Assembly (NCBI GenBank): GCA_003988855.1
Contig: QYAI01000143.1
Span: 1-64,000 of the forward strand
Source of the DNA: Arachnopeziza araneosa
Taxonomy: Eukaryota; Ascomycota; Leotiomycetes; Helotiales; Arachnopezizaceae
Direction of reading: 5' to 3'
DNA length: 64,000 bases
How positions within the stretch are numbered: the stretch's first letter is position 1; each line of letters starts with the position of its first letter. The notes below the pieces were generated by a model. The model had not been told where the DNA came from. It ran no database searches and worked only from the letters and a program-made list of their open reading frames with translations. Position numbers and translations under genes: made by a program. Positions 12,530 to 23,932 of the stretch are shown here, one piece after another.

Positions 12530-13470
12530 TTTATACTTTTGTGTCATATTCATTGTTTCCCATATCTCTTTGAAAGGTCCAGCTGCAACCGCCAGCTCAT
12601 GGCCAGTGGGCGAAAATGCGATAGACCGTATTTCGTATTGAGCATCGATTTTGATTCCTTTTGTATCGCTCCAGTTGTTATGTCGTAGAGGGATACAACG
12701 TCTTTGTTGTATAATGCCAATTGCTTTTCATTCAGTGAGAATGCTTCACATTTCCTGTCATGAACGATTGTTAACGGATAAGTGCTCCAGTTTTCTTCTA
12801 TCTCTGGTAACGACCTTAAAATTCTGAGAGGACTTCTTTCAAACTGTTTCCGTAAAATGCTCGCTTTAGGTGCGAATAAAAGAGCACTAAGGTAGAGTTG
12901 AAGTGGTGTCCATTCGAATATAAGCCTTTGACGTGCGGTAAATTGAACAGCATCATTAATAAACTCGTGAAGACTTGATGAATTATGAGATTTGAGATGA
13001 ATATTAGAATTTGATAGCTTCGTAGGCCTTTACGTACATGCATCAGAGATCCTAAAGCCTTAATTGCCAAAATGCCCTTTGTAATTTCGTTCAATAAACA
13101 GAGCACTTCAAGCCAGTGCAGCAAATGCTGTTTAAGGAATGAATGGCATATTGCATTATCTTAGAGTCTAACTTTACTCTTCTGAAGGTGCATGATCCAG
13201 TTTAAGCATGCATACTTGAGCTCGAACGGAATACACTCGTCGATCCGGCCAGATCCGATGCTTTAAACAGTAGTACCCGACATTCGTAATCCACAAATGT
13301 CTTGCTTGAGCTTGTCGGACATGATGTTTACACAGCTATTAGCAAGTACGGCATGTGCCTGCTGATGGTACTCCTCTGAGTTCAAAACATAGTTTTTATG
13401 AATACAAAGAGCATCGTGGGGAATTATATTGACGTCTATGCCATAACCGAGGATGGTTGGGAGTGATATG
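12530..13470 (-). pseudogene. C-terminal relic of a NACHT/WD40 STAND (NLR-like) gene
   Basis: Read right to left, this stretch shows the region that follows NACHT in fungal NLRs: QQAHAVLANSCVNIMSDKLK, QDICGLRM, DECIPFELKYACLNW, then HWLEVLCLLNEITKGILAI. A WD40-like piece follows (CEAFSLNEKQLALYNKDV, VVSLYDITTGAIQKE, RSIAFSPTGHELAVAAG). In-frame TAA codons lie at 13263-13265 and 13161-13163, and frame changes occur near 12650 and 13030, so no complete protein can be made. The P-loop part of NACHT is absent. Intact relatives are cytosolic signalling ATPases linked to heterokaryon incompatibility and immunity-like responses; this copy is dead. Confidence 0.82.
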
Positions 13471-13485
13471 CTATCTGTACTTAGC

Positions 13486-14179
13486 CTAATGATTTTTTGT
13501 CAGGTCCGCTTTCGCTTTATCTAAGAAGTAAACATCTTTATCTAATGGGTCCGTTATTGGCATGGATGTCAAGAGTAATTGATCAGGGTTTAATTTTATT
13601 AGCCAGTCTGAAACCTTTCGATGTTGGCCTAGCATTGATATGGGAACTAGTGCTGCACAGTCGCTCTGGATTTCGCTGGGGAATCTTTTCTGCAAGACTT
13701 GTAGAAGTTTCAAGAATCCCCTTCATGCAGCAATTCTTGCCGCACTTTTTGAAAATGGATGCCCAGAATTTATTAAAATTTCAGTGCATCTAATGTCCTT
13801 GGCATACCACGCACAGGTATCCAATACAGTGTGGTTTTGACCTGAACCAGCTGGTGCCGGCTTTTTTTTCCATAGAATGCTTCGAATCTAACATGATCTG
13901 TAACGCAAACTCTTCGTCTAGGGCTGCAGCGATATGTAAACCGTGGAGAGTGGGGAAATCATTTCTAGGGTCCATCACGTTGTTCTTATCTAGAGGCTTT
14001 CCGTTGTTTAATGCAAGTCTCGGTAGATATGCTATCAAGAGGTTAGAAAGTCGTTGATTTAAAGCTAGTATGTCATCGAATTTTCCGTGATGGTTGAGGT
14101 AATTAATCAAAAGCTTGTGAGTTTGCTGAAATTCTCTATTATGTATACCTTGGTGTAAAAGCCTCTCATGCCATATCAT
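13486..14179 (-). pseudogene. Degraded ankyrin-repeat gene fragment
   Basis: Two minus-strand open stretches, 13790-14179 and 13486-13713, are offset in frame. Both read like ankyrin repeats (HGLHIAAALDEEFALQIML; VPISMLGQHRKVSDWLI). Between them a third frame gives LDTCAWYAKDIRCTEILI, also ankyrin-like. Frames switch without convincing introns, so the gene is probably broken. It lies just upstream, in reading direction, of the NLR relic; the two may be one decayed gene or two joined remnants. Confidence 0.6.
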
Positions 14180-15273
14180 TGAGAGCTGGTAGATATTCGT
14201 TGACTCTTCACTCCAGGAAGGTATATTGAAAGCGTATCTCCCATGGGCGTTAACCAGAGTGACTTCATACTCCGACAGCCCCTCCTCACCGCCTCAATAT
14301 CCTCCATCTTAACCATATTTCCTACAAACATGCCTCACCTTTCCTCTTCTATCCACGAACTCAATTTCTCTAAATCCTCTCTTCTCCCTTCCATGGTCAA
14401 ATTACTGTAATTAACCTCCTTTTAGACCGTCCAGATCCTCAGAATCCAATCTATCAAGTTCAAACTTTACTCAAGGTACCGAGGGAAACCCCTTCCAAAC
14501 CCTTCTTCTCCTAAAACGTAGTACCATTCAGCACTGTGCTAACGTAAACGACCACAACTTCTTTCTTCATTATAGGGATAACGCTGGGTGTATGCTGCAC
14601 CGTACAAATTCTTCGCGAACTGTACAGCAAACTGCCAGTCCCACTTAGCCCCGTCATGGCTGCGAGAAGAATAGCAGCTCCTTCAAGATATTAACAAACC
14701 AGTCTGTGAGAATAAGCATGCTAGAATGAATATGAGCATTTGGCGCTTGAGATTAATGCTTCTCCATCGAGATCGTCTGGTAAGAGAAGACATAGGCTAC
14801 CTAGGTAAGCTTACCGAGAGCATAGAAATGTAAATGAAAACAACACAGTACGAAACAAGATTTAACCTTTTGCAGGGCACTAGTATCAACAAAAAGAAGC
14901 TTCTTTCATGTACATGAAATTGACAAATGCCCATGGCACTCTTTGTCGCAAACACGACACTCTCCTGAAAATAGAATGGGAAGATGAAAAAGACGTCAAA
15001 TTTACAAACAAGCGACAGAGTCTCAGAGATCTTGACTTGCAATTGTAAATTGTCTTTCAACAATTTTGTACGTTTCAAAGTCCCATCTGAATTCAAGTAT
15101 TCATACATGAAAGTATTCCTAGGCGAAGAGAAACGATCGCTTGAATATGATGACGTTCTCAACATCTTGCTCGCCGATCCAACCAAGCAGCAGAAGAAAA
15201 AGAAGCAAGAAAATTTGTCATTGAGTCTACGAGTACAGCCGAGGATGTCTTAACACAGATGCTGGCTCGATTG
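14180..15273. other. Intergenic, nothing recognised
   Basis: About 1.1 kb with open but featureless ORFs on both strands near 14797-15253. Neither shows a known motif. The right end is the 3' flank of the hydrolase gene. Confidence 0.45.
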
Positions 15274-16282
15274 TTAAGCACAAATTGTCTTCTTCAAGAA
15301 CTCGGCTTGACGCTCGACAATCTTGTCAAAGTGCACACCAAAAACACCAAAATGACCACCCGGTAGAATTTGGAGCTCTTTCGGCTCTAGGGCTTTGGCA
15401 TATGCGGTCAGAGCCAGATCAGTTGGCATGAGCGTGTCGCTTTCCACAACCGTCATCAGCAGCGGGGTTGGTGATATGTTCTGGATGTGGGAAGATGGAT
15501 TATATGCTCGGAATTCTTCCATGCTTGCACCGCGTCAGCCAAAGCGCCTATTCGAAGCAGGGTCATCTCACGTCTTGACAGTCACTTCATTCTTCCAGTC
15601 GGTCTTCTTGGCCCATTCGGCAAACCACTCGTAGGCATCAGCTGGTTGTAGCGCAGAGGTCGCCGTCGGATCTGGATCAGCAACAGGAATTGTCGCTGCG
15701 GCTTTCCCTGCTGCTCTGGCCAGTCGGTCTTCATTCCAAGGATTAGCTATGAAAGGATCACTTCAAGCTCCACTGACCTTCTTGGAACAGTTGATTCAAC
15801 CCAGCCACAAAATCAGGTCGCGTCAAACGATGAAAATTCTCCCAACCACTCACCATCGGCACTTGGCTCAAGACGGCCTTGACCCTTCTGTCAACAGCTC
15901 CAACCCGCAGGACATGCCCACCACTCAAGGCTGTACCCCATATCGCAATCCTTTCTTTATTCACATCTTCTCTGCCCTGAGCATAAGTGATCGCATCTGA
16001 GATATCGCTGCATTGCAGGAAAGGGATGATCTCCTGACGAGGAGCAGATGGGTGGTTGTCCGAAGTTCCAAAACCACGTTGGTCGAACACGAGACAGGAG
16101 ATTGTGAGAGAGGAGGTGAAGTGGGCGGCGATGGTGTCGAGACACATCTCCTTGACAGCGGTGAAGCCGTGGGAGAACACCAGACACGGCAGGAGGGTGG
16201 CTGAGGGTGCTTCCGGCGTGAAGAACCAGCCGCGCAGAGTGACATTATCACTGGTCCGGAATGCAATATCTTCTCTTGGCAT
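15274..16282 (-). CDS. Alpha/beta hydrolase (dienelactone/X-Pro-peptidase-like fold)
   Basis: Three exons (15778-16282, 15572-15746, 15274-15523) join in phase to 309 aa. The start at 16282 (MPREDIAFRTSDNVTLRGWF) fits the first beta-strands; the frame stays open upstream without homology. Fold landmarks are LVFSHGF (oxyanion region, about 35-40), LVFDQRGFGTSD, the nucleophile elbow IAIWGTALSGGHV (113-124), an acid in VVESDTLMPTD and GGHFGVF carrying the likely catalytic His. The elbow is unusual: where relatives commonly have Ser at the third position of G-T-S-x-S-G-G this protein has Ala118, so Ser120 would have to be the nucleophile. No signal peptide. Substrate unknown. Confidence 0.85.
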
Positions 16283-16992
16283 CTTGCTTGTCTCTTCTGG
16301 TTTACGTGAGGGTTTCCTGTCTGTGTGATGATATTTTTTTTGGTATTGGTGGACTCTTCTGTCCAGGCCGGGAGACTTGAGGGGAGAAAGCTCCTTACAA
16401 GTACTACGGCTGCTATACAAGATTGAAGTCTGGAAAAAGGATCATTGGCGCATGTCCTTTGCAACTGCATCATGGCGAGTTAACTCCGAGGGGGCACAGG
16501 TTGGACGTTTCTGCAAGAATCAATATCTGTTGCCCGTGATGACTGCATTATATGAATTCACAATCGTGACTGCAGCGGAAATGACCGATGAGAGGTTATC
16601 ACAGGGTTCGAAGGTAACCCTAAGTGTCACACACGAGACTCTCTCCCACGCCACTCACTTATTACTCATTCCTAGTTCAGGGTGGCGGCGTTCAATCAAA
16701 CTGTGTTCCGGGAAGTATGAACAGGAGTATCAAATCATATGTGCAGCATGGACAGATATGTCGGCAAGCAAGCAGGACAGTTTATGTCAGATATAGGTCC
16801 TCGGCAGAACCCCAACCATCGTAGTTTATCGGGCCTATGATCCGATTCCAGCAACATTGAAATACCCCCATCAAAAGAGTACCGGCATGCAATGGCCGAG
16901 GATTTAGGTGATGGCAGTTCATGCAGCAGCGTGGATACCGCACAACAACAAATACCGATGAACGCAAACCCACAGGCAATTGCCTTCGTACT
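16283..16992. other. Intergenic, nothing recognised
   Basis: Upstream region of the hydrolase gene followed by about 400 bases without recognisable coding content on either strand. Confidence 0.4.
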
Positions 16993-17072
16993 CACTGGCC
17001 AATCGCTTGCGTACCCATCAGCCAATCGCTTGCGTATGCACCAGCCAATCGTTGTCGTACCTACCGGCCAAC
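16993..17072. repeat. Short tandem repeat, about 23 bp unit, 3-4 copies
   Basis: Imperfect copies of a unit centred on GCCAATCGCTTGCGTAC follow each other at 16997, 17020 and 17043, with a partial fourth copy. It sits directly downstream, in reading direction, of the Old Yellow Enzyme relic. Confidence 0.8.
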
Positions 17073-17204
17073 CACCAAAAAAGCTCCATTCTGCAGGCCA
17101 TGTCTCCAAGAACCACGGGCTGGCGGAATTGATCTCTGTGAGGGATTGAGGCCGTTGAAATGTCCTGGTGCCTGAAGGCCCTGCTGTTGCAGGCTGACGA
17201 CCCC

Positions 17205-17450
17205 CCTAAATCCTCCTGTAGCCTCCAAGCAAGACGAGATCGGTTATAGACGCTGCCGCCGTACTCATCCGTGGGGTTATTGCTAGCATAATGGATGAAG
17301 CTGGCAGACACGATTTTGATACCCTGTTTCTCAGCGGTCTTGGGATTTGCTGCTCGGCCGGTATGAAGGGGTTGGCAGATCATAGCGCAGCCGTTGCGGT
17401 GGACCTCGTCCGTGACGGTCTTCCACGCTGCGACCTGGTCCCCACGGGAG
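17205..17450 (-). pseudogene. Fragment of an Old Yellow Enzyme (NADH:flavin oxidoreductase)
   Basis: On the minus strand one frame reads DQVAAWKTVTDEVHRNG, then CQPLHTGRAANP, which match the OYE segment around the flavin-binding strand where intact enzymes have Q-L-W-H-x-G-R. A later OYE segment follows at once (NNPTDEYGGSVYNRSRLAWR), although in intact enzymes roughly 100 residues separate the two. The middle of the barrel is therefore deleted, and no start or C-terminal half is visible. A dead remnant. Confidence 0.8.
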
Positions 17451-18115
17451 AGCCGCCACTACCCGGGAGATGAGAGTGCTCTTGTGATGAGAAGGATACC
17501 TAGGACTTGCAATTGCTAGCTGCAGTACTCCTTCATCATGCCCGTAGCGGCACGGTCGTCAGTGCGAGACAAGCCGGGCATGCTTATGCAGTGCTTGACT
17601 TCGACCCCAGCAATTTTGAGTGGCTTCCAGAGACGTGATTGAAACATTATACAAGAACGTGAGTGCGTGGGCTGATATATAATAGGTGTTTCACAAGATC
17701 AGTGTGTGTGCTGATAATTTAACACCAAGTGGGTCCCTCTTTATGTTTACTATGTCCTAAGCATAACAGCGAGATATCTTGGTTGGAGGAATAGAATGCT
17801 CGGAGCGGATTACTGCACTCTGAAATTGATACTTCCTAGAAGGGGAGGCCACGTTCATTCGGAGTTACTCGTCCTTGTGCATAGAGTGATTTGCAAAGGC
17901 ATCCCCTACTAGCGCTCGAGTAAGATATTTGGTCTGCACTGCGCTCGCCACCATCGGTAGGTACCTGCATGGGGTTTTCACTTTTTTTCAAGAGGTTATA
18001 GTGGAAAGACCATGGGAATTCTCTCGGTCGTCACACTGAGGTCTTTTTAAACTATATAACCAGTGCACCTCCTCACCGGCTGAAGCAAATAATCCTGCTT
18101 CTACCTTCCATAACC
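17451..18115. other. Intergenic, promoter of the HD-domain gene
   Basis: No coding content seen. The last 60 bases before the ATG at 18116 include a TATATAA-like element near 18053-18059 (ACTATATAACC), a plausible core promoter for the downstream gene. Confidence 0.45.
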
Positions 18116-19030
18116 ATGGAGTTCAAGCTCACTTGGATTCTTCAAGTGCTTGTCGCATTCCACGCCTGCCCATCCCTCGGCTTCCAGCATGTCGTCCCGC
18201 GATGTCTCAACGACAAGCCCACGCGTGTTATCGGCAACGTCACGGTCATCGACACGCCTCTGTAAGCTAAGCCGTGTACTGCGGGACCCGTCTGTCTTCA
18301 AGCTCATGACTAATCCCCTCCTCACCAGCGTCCGCGCCGCCCAGGTCCTGGCCCGGCGGTACAGCGAGGACTACCTCTTCAACCACGTGATGCGGACCTG
18401 GCTCTTCGGCGCCCTCGTCGTCAGCCACAACACCACGCTGCAGGCAACTATCGACCTCGAGGTGCACGCCATCGGCGCCTTGCTGCACGACCTCGGCCTC
18501 GTGCTCAATGCGTCCTGGATCACCCCCGACCGCCGCTTCGAGGTCGATGCCGCCTTTGCGGCGACCGACTTCGTCGAGGGCCAGCTCGCCCACGACCATG
18601 CTGCTCCTGGCGACTCTGCCTGGGACGCCCACAGGCTGCAGCTGCTGTGGGACGCCGTCGTGCTGAGCTCCGAGGCCAAGTTCGCCCTGTACAAGCAGAC
18701 GACGGTGGCGTCGGTGTCATACGGTGTGTTGATTGATTTGGTCGGGCGGGACAATGGCGTTACGAGTGCCGAGTATGATAACGTCGTGGCGGCCTTTCCA
18801 AAGCTGAACTTCCTCCCCGGGGTCAATCAGACGCTGGTGGAGCTCTGTGCGACGAAGCCGAGCTCGACTTATGGTTAGTAGTTATCTATCCTATGATTAT
18901 GTGTAAGATCTCGTGTTGATGCTAACGATGACGGTTGGTGTCAGATTCGTGGCAGCAGGCTTTTGGAGACGCCTTCGTGGCCAACTATTCGGCAGTGGGG
19001 AATCGGATCATCGACATCATTGGATTTTAG
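18116..19030 (+). CDS. Secreted HD-domain protein, cyanamide hydratase-like
   Basis: Three exons (18116-18261, 18329-18873, 18945-19030) join in phase to 258 aa. Residues 1-22 form a signal peptide (MEFKLTWILQVLVAFHACPS then LGF). The HD metal-binding pattern is present: RAAQVLARRY, then NHVMRTWLFGA (His68) and ALLHDLGL (His102-Asp103), as in the fungal cyanamide hydratase/HD family. Members hydrolyse or hydrate small nitrogen compounds or act as phosphohydrolases; the true substrate is not evident. The central exon is clearly richer in G and C than its surroundings, especially at third codon positions. No damage visible. Confidence 0.85.
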
Positions 19031-19944
19031 ATGTGTTTCCCTGGATTACGCCATCCAATATATCTCGAGGCTTCCAGCGGTGCTTTGACTCTAGGCTTTA
19101 TCAGTTAATCCTGAGAAAGCTGTTAGTACTGTTTCGCTATAGGGCTCATTTACCTTCTTATAAAAAACCAAACTTCTAATAGAAAACCAACCTTCTTACT
19201 AAAAGCCAATCTTTGCTTCATATTCAGTGCCTGATTAGTACCTTAGCAGCTATTCTTGTAAGTTACGGATAAGTCCATCTACCTAGCGGGATCAGTGAGA
19301 ATAGCCCTCTCGATGAAGGAATCAAGCTCTTATATCCTACCGTTTCTTATACAGGCCACCACAGGGAATCTCCGATTTTCTACTATGCAGCACTCCATGC
19401 ATACTTCGATTTTCGGAGAGCAGAGATCCCACTTTCCCTCCATACTTGGTTCTCTCTGAATCGACATCGAGTAGTCACTCACTAGCAAGACCAAGTCCGT
19501 GACATGTACCCCTCCACCTTCCCTCCGGATTCTTGATACCTCTCTGAAACCTCCAGCTCAGAGTGCCTGTGTACTCTATCACATCTCAGCAACCGCCGTG
19601 TGAGGCTGTTTGAAGCGGGTAGGTAGGACTTGGCGAGCGTGGATCCGTGTCGAGGAGCCAAGATGTGCGTGAGCGTCTCGCGTGATTGGCACTTATATAA
19701 CTACAAGTTAATAAGAAGAATTTATTTTCAGATATGATACATTGATGATATCCTGCTTGGGACAAACTCGTGCTGGCCCGGCTCCGAGTTGAGTTGGCTG
19801 GGAAGACCGCTCTCTCAATTTTGCTACTTCCGAAGCCATGAATCTTTGCTGCTAGAGCCTCAATCAAACTTCGAACAGGGTAGGGCTGGTATGGCTCGAG
19901 GTTTTTTGATTGGAGAGACTGCTTCCTCTAACGTGTAGATCTTA
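19031..19944. other. Convergent intergenic region, nothing recognised
   Basis: 3' flanks of the HD-domain gene and of the transcription factor gene. Some near-repeats of ACCAAxCTTCTTA-type words occur near 19168-19210. No convincing gene. Confidence 0.4.
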
Positions 19945-21667
19945 TCAAGGCCAATCAAGATTTGCTTTTCGGGGTTCTAAGATGCCACTAGCAGAATGTT
20001 GCATACATTCCACAGCAATCATACCCTTCTGCAGGGACACTTTCAAAGTCGGCATCTTTACCCGACAGTTCGTAGGAATAAGTTCCAGCCCGCCACAGCC
20101 CTCTACCTCGATGCTCGCTATCCACTCCGCAACTTTTGCTGCCTGCAGACTGTGCCAGATCCCATTGGTGCACGGCCACTCCTGGAGGATAGCGATGGCC
20201 TCCCTGCGCACGGAAAGGTCCCGGCATCTGGTAGCCGTGTAGAATAGAGCCATTATGAATCCCATGCCGTATTGCAGTCTGGGGCCAACTGATTCTCGAA
20301 TTTCCTGGTCCTTCCGAAGTACATGCCGTGTGAAATGGGCAATCCTCTGAAATTGAGCCGTGAAATCATCAAATACAGCTTCTGTGTTGGACATGCTTGT
20401 AGCGATTATGATTTCGCATTTCCAGATGCAGATCCGAAGTTGGAGGACTCCGAGATACTCTCGGCCAATAGGATTCTGGCATACCTCTAGAAATATGGGT
20501 TCGTACGCCTTATTCCATTGATCCAATAATCCTTGGAGGCGCTGTTGTTGTGCAATTAAGTCCCGAGAACTGGAGTCAGGTCCGCATCGGGCAGATGTCC
20601 TCGAATGTCGAAGAATGGAAACGGCCAAGTCAGTTGCTGCTGCGAAAGCTTCTTTAAAGGTAGTAAACCGATCTGGCATGTCCAATATGATTTCCTCAAC
20701 ATTCAGGTCATTAAAAGAATGCTCTAGCATCGGGTTCATAGCAAGAAATGATAATATTTGCATCTCGAGACGGCGCAAAGTCAGGCCCACTTCAAGATAA
20801 ATATCAGCAATGTCATCGGTTGCATTCCGTCTGTCGTCTTCGCTCAGACGCTTCAGAATATTAAATCCGCTATAGACCTGCTGTGTCGCCGTCTCCCAGT
20901 CCCCATGGAAACTCTCAAAGCATGAAAAGAGCAAGCTCGCTACCAGAGCCAGCCACATCTGAGGTTGTCCACTCGACAGCGTTTTGCGCAGTGAGCTAAT
21001 AGCTTGGCTCTGCTTTACTAAAGCGAATTTCACATGCTCATCGTCCAGATTCACCGTGTGAGTGTTGGACGATATTGCAGATTTGTATAGCGCACTGAGC
21101 GCGAAGATGGCGTTTTTGATCGCCGGTTCGTGGTGACATTGTTGTGGTATCAGCCGTGTCCAAAAGGGAGTTTCAAAATAACCGCTCAGATCGAAGGCCA
21201 GTTTCTCGTGAAAGAGTCGAAAATAGCGACCTTCGACCTCGTCGCATGAAAAAGAATCCGAGAGGCTAGAAATAGGCTGCAACGAACGTCGAGGTTGGAT
21301 AGGAACGAAGCCCCTGCGACGATCTTGAGATGAGGTAGCCTTCAGTGCTGCAATACGGGGTTGAGGGAGCTTGTACTCGCAGGATGCTCCGTACTCTTGG
21401 CACCTGTAGAAGAAAGATAAGTAGTTGGCCAAGTGTGCACACTTTGGAGCCTGTCACTTCAACGACTCACGCCCCGGTTACTTACCGATAACAAATTGGC
21501 TTTGCCTCGTCGCATTTTATCTTCCGAGTTCTGGGATGGGGATTAGCTTAAAATTCCAATTCTCCCAGTCATATGAGTAAAGGGCCGTACTTGCACGCTG
21601 CACATCCTGTCCGAACTTTTGGTCTGCTGGCGCGCCGTTTCTTTCCATCGTGTGTGGGACCTTCCAT
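19945..21667 (-). CDS. Zn2Cys6 fungal-type transcription factor
   Basis: Three exons (21591-21667, 21486-21530, 19945-21403) join in phase to 526 aa. The first two introns cut the binuclear zinc cluster, which assembles perfectly as C22-x2-C25-x6-C32-x6-C39-x2-C42-x6-C49 (TGCAACKTRKIKCDE ... CYRCQEYGASCEY), with basic KKRR upstream. The rest is a long, mostly helical region typical of the C-terminal domain of these regulators (for example AIKNAIFALSALYKSAI and WATATQQVYSGF-like helices), without a separate known domain. It would bind DNA in the nucleus; targets are unknown. A CAG/CAA microsatellite lies just upstream of the start codon. Intact. Confidence 0.92.
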
Positions 21668-21671
21668 CCCA

Positions 21672-21720
21672 GCAACAGCAGCAAAAACAACAACAACAAC
21701 AACAACAATAACAACAACAG
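21672..21720. repeat. CAA/CAG microsatellite in the leader of the Zn2Cys6 gene
   Basis: About ten CAA triplets (GTTGTT on the gene's strand) with CAG variants lie within 5 to 53 bases upstream of the transcription factor's ATG. Because they precede the start they are probably untranslated. Confidence 0.85.
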
Positions 21721-22149
21721 GCTGCTCCAAAGCGCAGGTACAAAATGGCTTCAGCCTAACCGCTCCATCAACTGTGAAAATGCGCTGGCGCCGGCGTCGC
21801 GGGATGTTTTTAACACTCCTCGGCCGGATTTTAGGCCGACTGGGCTAGCGGTCATCCCAGCAATTTTTGCCACGATGATTCGATGTCCTGCTGACAAGTT
21901 GCGGAAGGGAAGGGGGAGCGGCGTCTGGGGAGCAGCCCAAGCGGTGAGCCGTGTGGCGTCACCCGATTGTAGATGAAATAGGCGGAGAGAGCGGAAAGCC
22001 TCAACATAAATTGTATCAAGCGTCTCTTGTCGACGGGAGAGGGGTTTAGGCTTGCCTTAAGTACTATCCTCCTACTAAAAGAGGCTATATATACGCCACG
22101 CATGCTTTGACTCGGACGTGATACAGTCAACTGCGCAACTAACATTTAT
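21721..22149. other. Intergenic, nothing recognised
   Basis: Upstream of the Zn2Cys6 gene and downstream of the MFS relic. No gene seen. Confidence 0.4.
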
Positions 22150-22914
22150 AGATGGAACACGCTTTCCACCCGTCAGATCCCCAAATCTACACAACACATC
22201 GGAAACCGCGAGCGAGTGCCACCATCCCCCCGGGACTTGAAACATCACCAATCTCCTCCACCGCCGCTTTCTCCGCTGGGGGATCCTCCCCATCCTCCGC
22301 CGTCATAGCAGCAAGCGCTCTGTTCACATGCATCAAGCAGAAGCGAAGCAGGATTGTGATGCGGTACAGCAGACACAGAAACCGGCGTTCGCGCTCACCC
22401 GTTTATCTGAGCTGTAGGATACAGCGAGCGCTAAGAGCCAGACTTTGTAATCCAAACGCCATCTTGATACCGCTCAATAGTGGACCACGCACAGCATCGC
22501 TATGTCTAGATACGTTAGCTATGCCACGAGGAGCAGTCAGCGGCGGTGCCTTACGCCTCCACAAATCCAAGGAAGAAACGAACAATGACAAGGCCTTTGA
22601 AATCATGTGCAGTGGAAGTCTTTCCAGATACCAAACCCAGATGATCGTGCAGCTAGGGGGGTAGAGCGACGGTCTCACGCGAGTGATGATCATTTTTGAG
22701 GGAACCTGCAGCGCGATGTAGCCAGCGAAGAGCACGCTGATTGCCGTATTAAAATGGTCCCCATGGAGGTGGATTGACTTTTCGATTCCCTGGATGCGTG
22801 CATTTGCCAACACATTCCGGTCAAGATAACTTGCCCGTCAATAAAATCGCTGGTCGTGCAAGGGTCGTACGACACTTACTTCATCACATAAGGAACAAGA
22901 GTGGCATCAGTCAT
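22150..22914 (-). pseudogene. Decayed MFS transporter (ACS family) relic
   Basis: The minus strand reads ATG-TDATLVPYVMK, a GT-AG-like intron, then YLDRNVLANARIQGIEKSI and FNTAISVLFAGYIALQVPSK, the unmistakable TM1-TM2 region of an allantoate/nicotinate-permease-type carrier. After PSCTIIW the frame shifts by one base and continues as HDFKGLVIVRFFLGFVEA. A mid-protein piece (LDYKVWLLALAVS) and a C-terminal-like tail (AAMTAEDGEDPPAEKA) follow with most of the protein missing. About 750 bases remain of an expected 1.5 kb or more. Confidence 0.82.
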
Positions 22915-23932
22915 AAGTCAATCTTTTGAAGGAGTTTCTTCTCTTTGGCTGCATACGCCTCTACGCTCAGGAGATCCACCTCGTCGTAGAATGATTGGAG
23001 AGCCGGGACGGGAGTGAAGCCTCGTGGGTATCATGAATCGCTTTCCTCCTTCTTGAGTTTCCTTCAAGGTTAGTAAGATTCCTGCTCTTGGCTGGGCGCT
23101 GATCACTCAACTCGCCCGAGTATCATGAGCGCCCTGGGCAGCTCACCTGAGCACCCTGAGCAAGATCTATCCATCCTCACGTGTTTTTGACTTTTCACTT
23201 TTTACCCAATTACGCTAGATCTGACCTCCGTTTCTCTCATATTATTCTCGCCAAGTTTAGTTAGAGATGCTTCAGAAGCCTAAAGCAGTTCCTAGGAATT
23301 TCCAAGTAAGGCACTTTCTACCACATACTAGGTACCCTCTCTACGATGCAGGCGAGTTTAACGCAGATGTTCCTAAAGAGAGTGCTATTCTTCTACCTAA
23401 AATAAATTCCCGTCAAGTGCTTGTCTAAATAACTCATACGAGCCGGCACTTAGGAGAGATGCAAATATCATAAATCAAGCAGCACACCATGAGGCAGCAA
23501 CGAAGCTCTACCAAGCGTTTTAAAACCAGAGACAATCATTCAAACCCTAGTCAAACACAAATTAAGGTTCAGCATTTGAGACTCCTGTATTGTCAATACA
23601 TAGGATCAATAGATTCGAGGCAGCGTCAATGTGTACTTCTTATGTTATGAATACAAACATAATGTAAACCAAGCTGCGAGTCTAGCAGGCCTGGAGTTCA
23701 GTAGGTATTTTACGACTACTTCACTCTAGCCACTTACCTAGGCACCTAGGAAATATTATAAGGTGGGCTGAGCTATGAGTCACTGCTGCTTAGCTCGCTA
23801 AGGGGTGGCCTAAGGGAAAACTCAGGTGGACTACGCTGTATGCTCCTGGTTCTTTCCGGAACCTGTATCTCGTTCTCTCTTTTTCTTTGCCATTTTCGAC
23901 TTTGGATTCTCAGAAGATTCTTCCTTTCAATT
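22915..23932. other. Intergenic, nothing recognised
   Basis: AT-rich 1 kb between the MFS relic and the HET pseudogene, no ORF of interest. Confidence 0.45.

Noticed and set aside
16013..16473. Several overlapping ORFs on both strands across the alpha/beta hydrolase start
   Set aside because: Shadows of the hydrolase exon; only its frame shows the fold landmarks.
16600..16625. GGTTCGA word resembling a tRNA B box
   Set aside because: No matching A box or acceptor stem around it.
18267..18826. Three minus-strand ORFs opposite the HD-domain gene
   Set aside because: Antisense shadows of a GC-rich exon.
21543..21743. Cys-rich and Leu-rich minus-strand ORFs over the CAA repeat
   Set aside because: Products of the microsatellite read in other frames.
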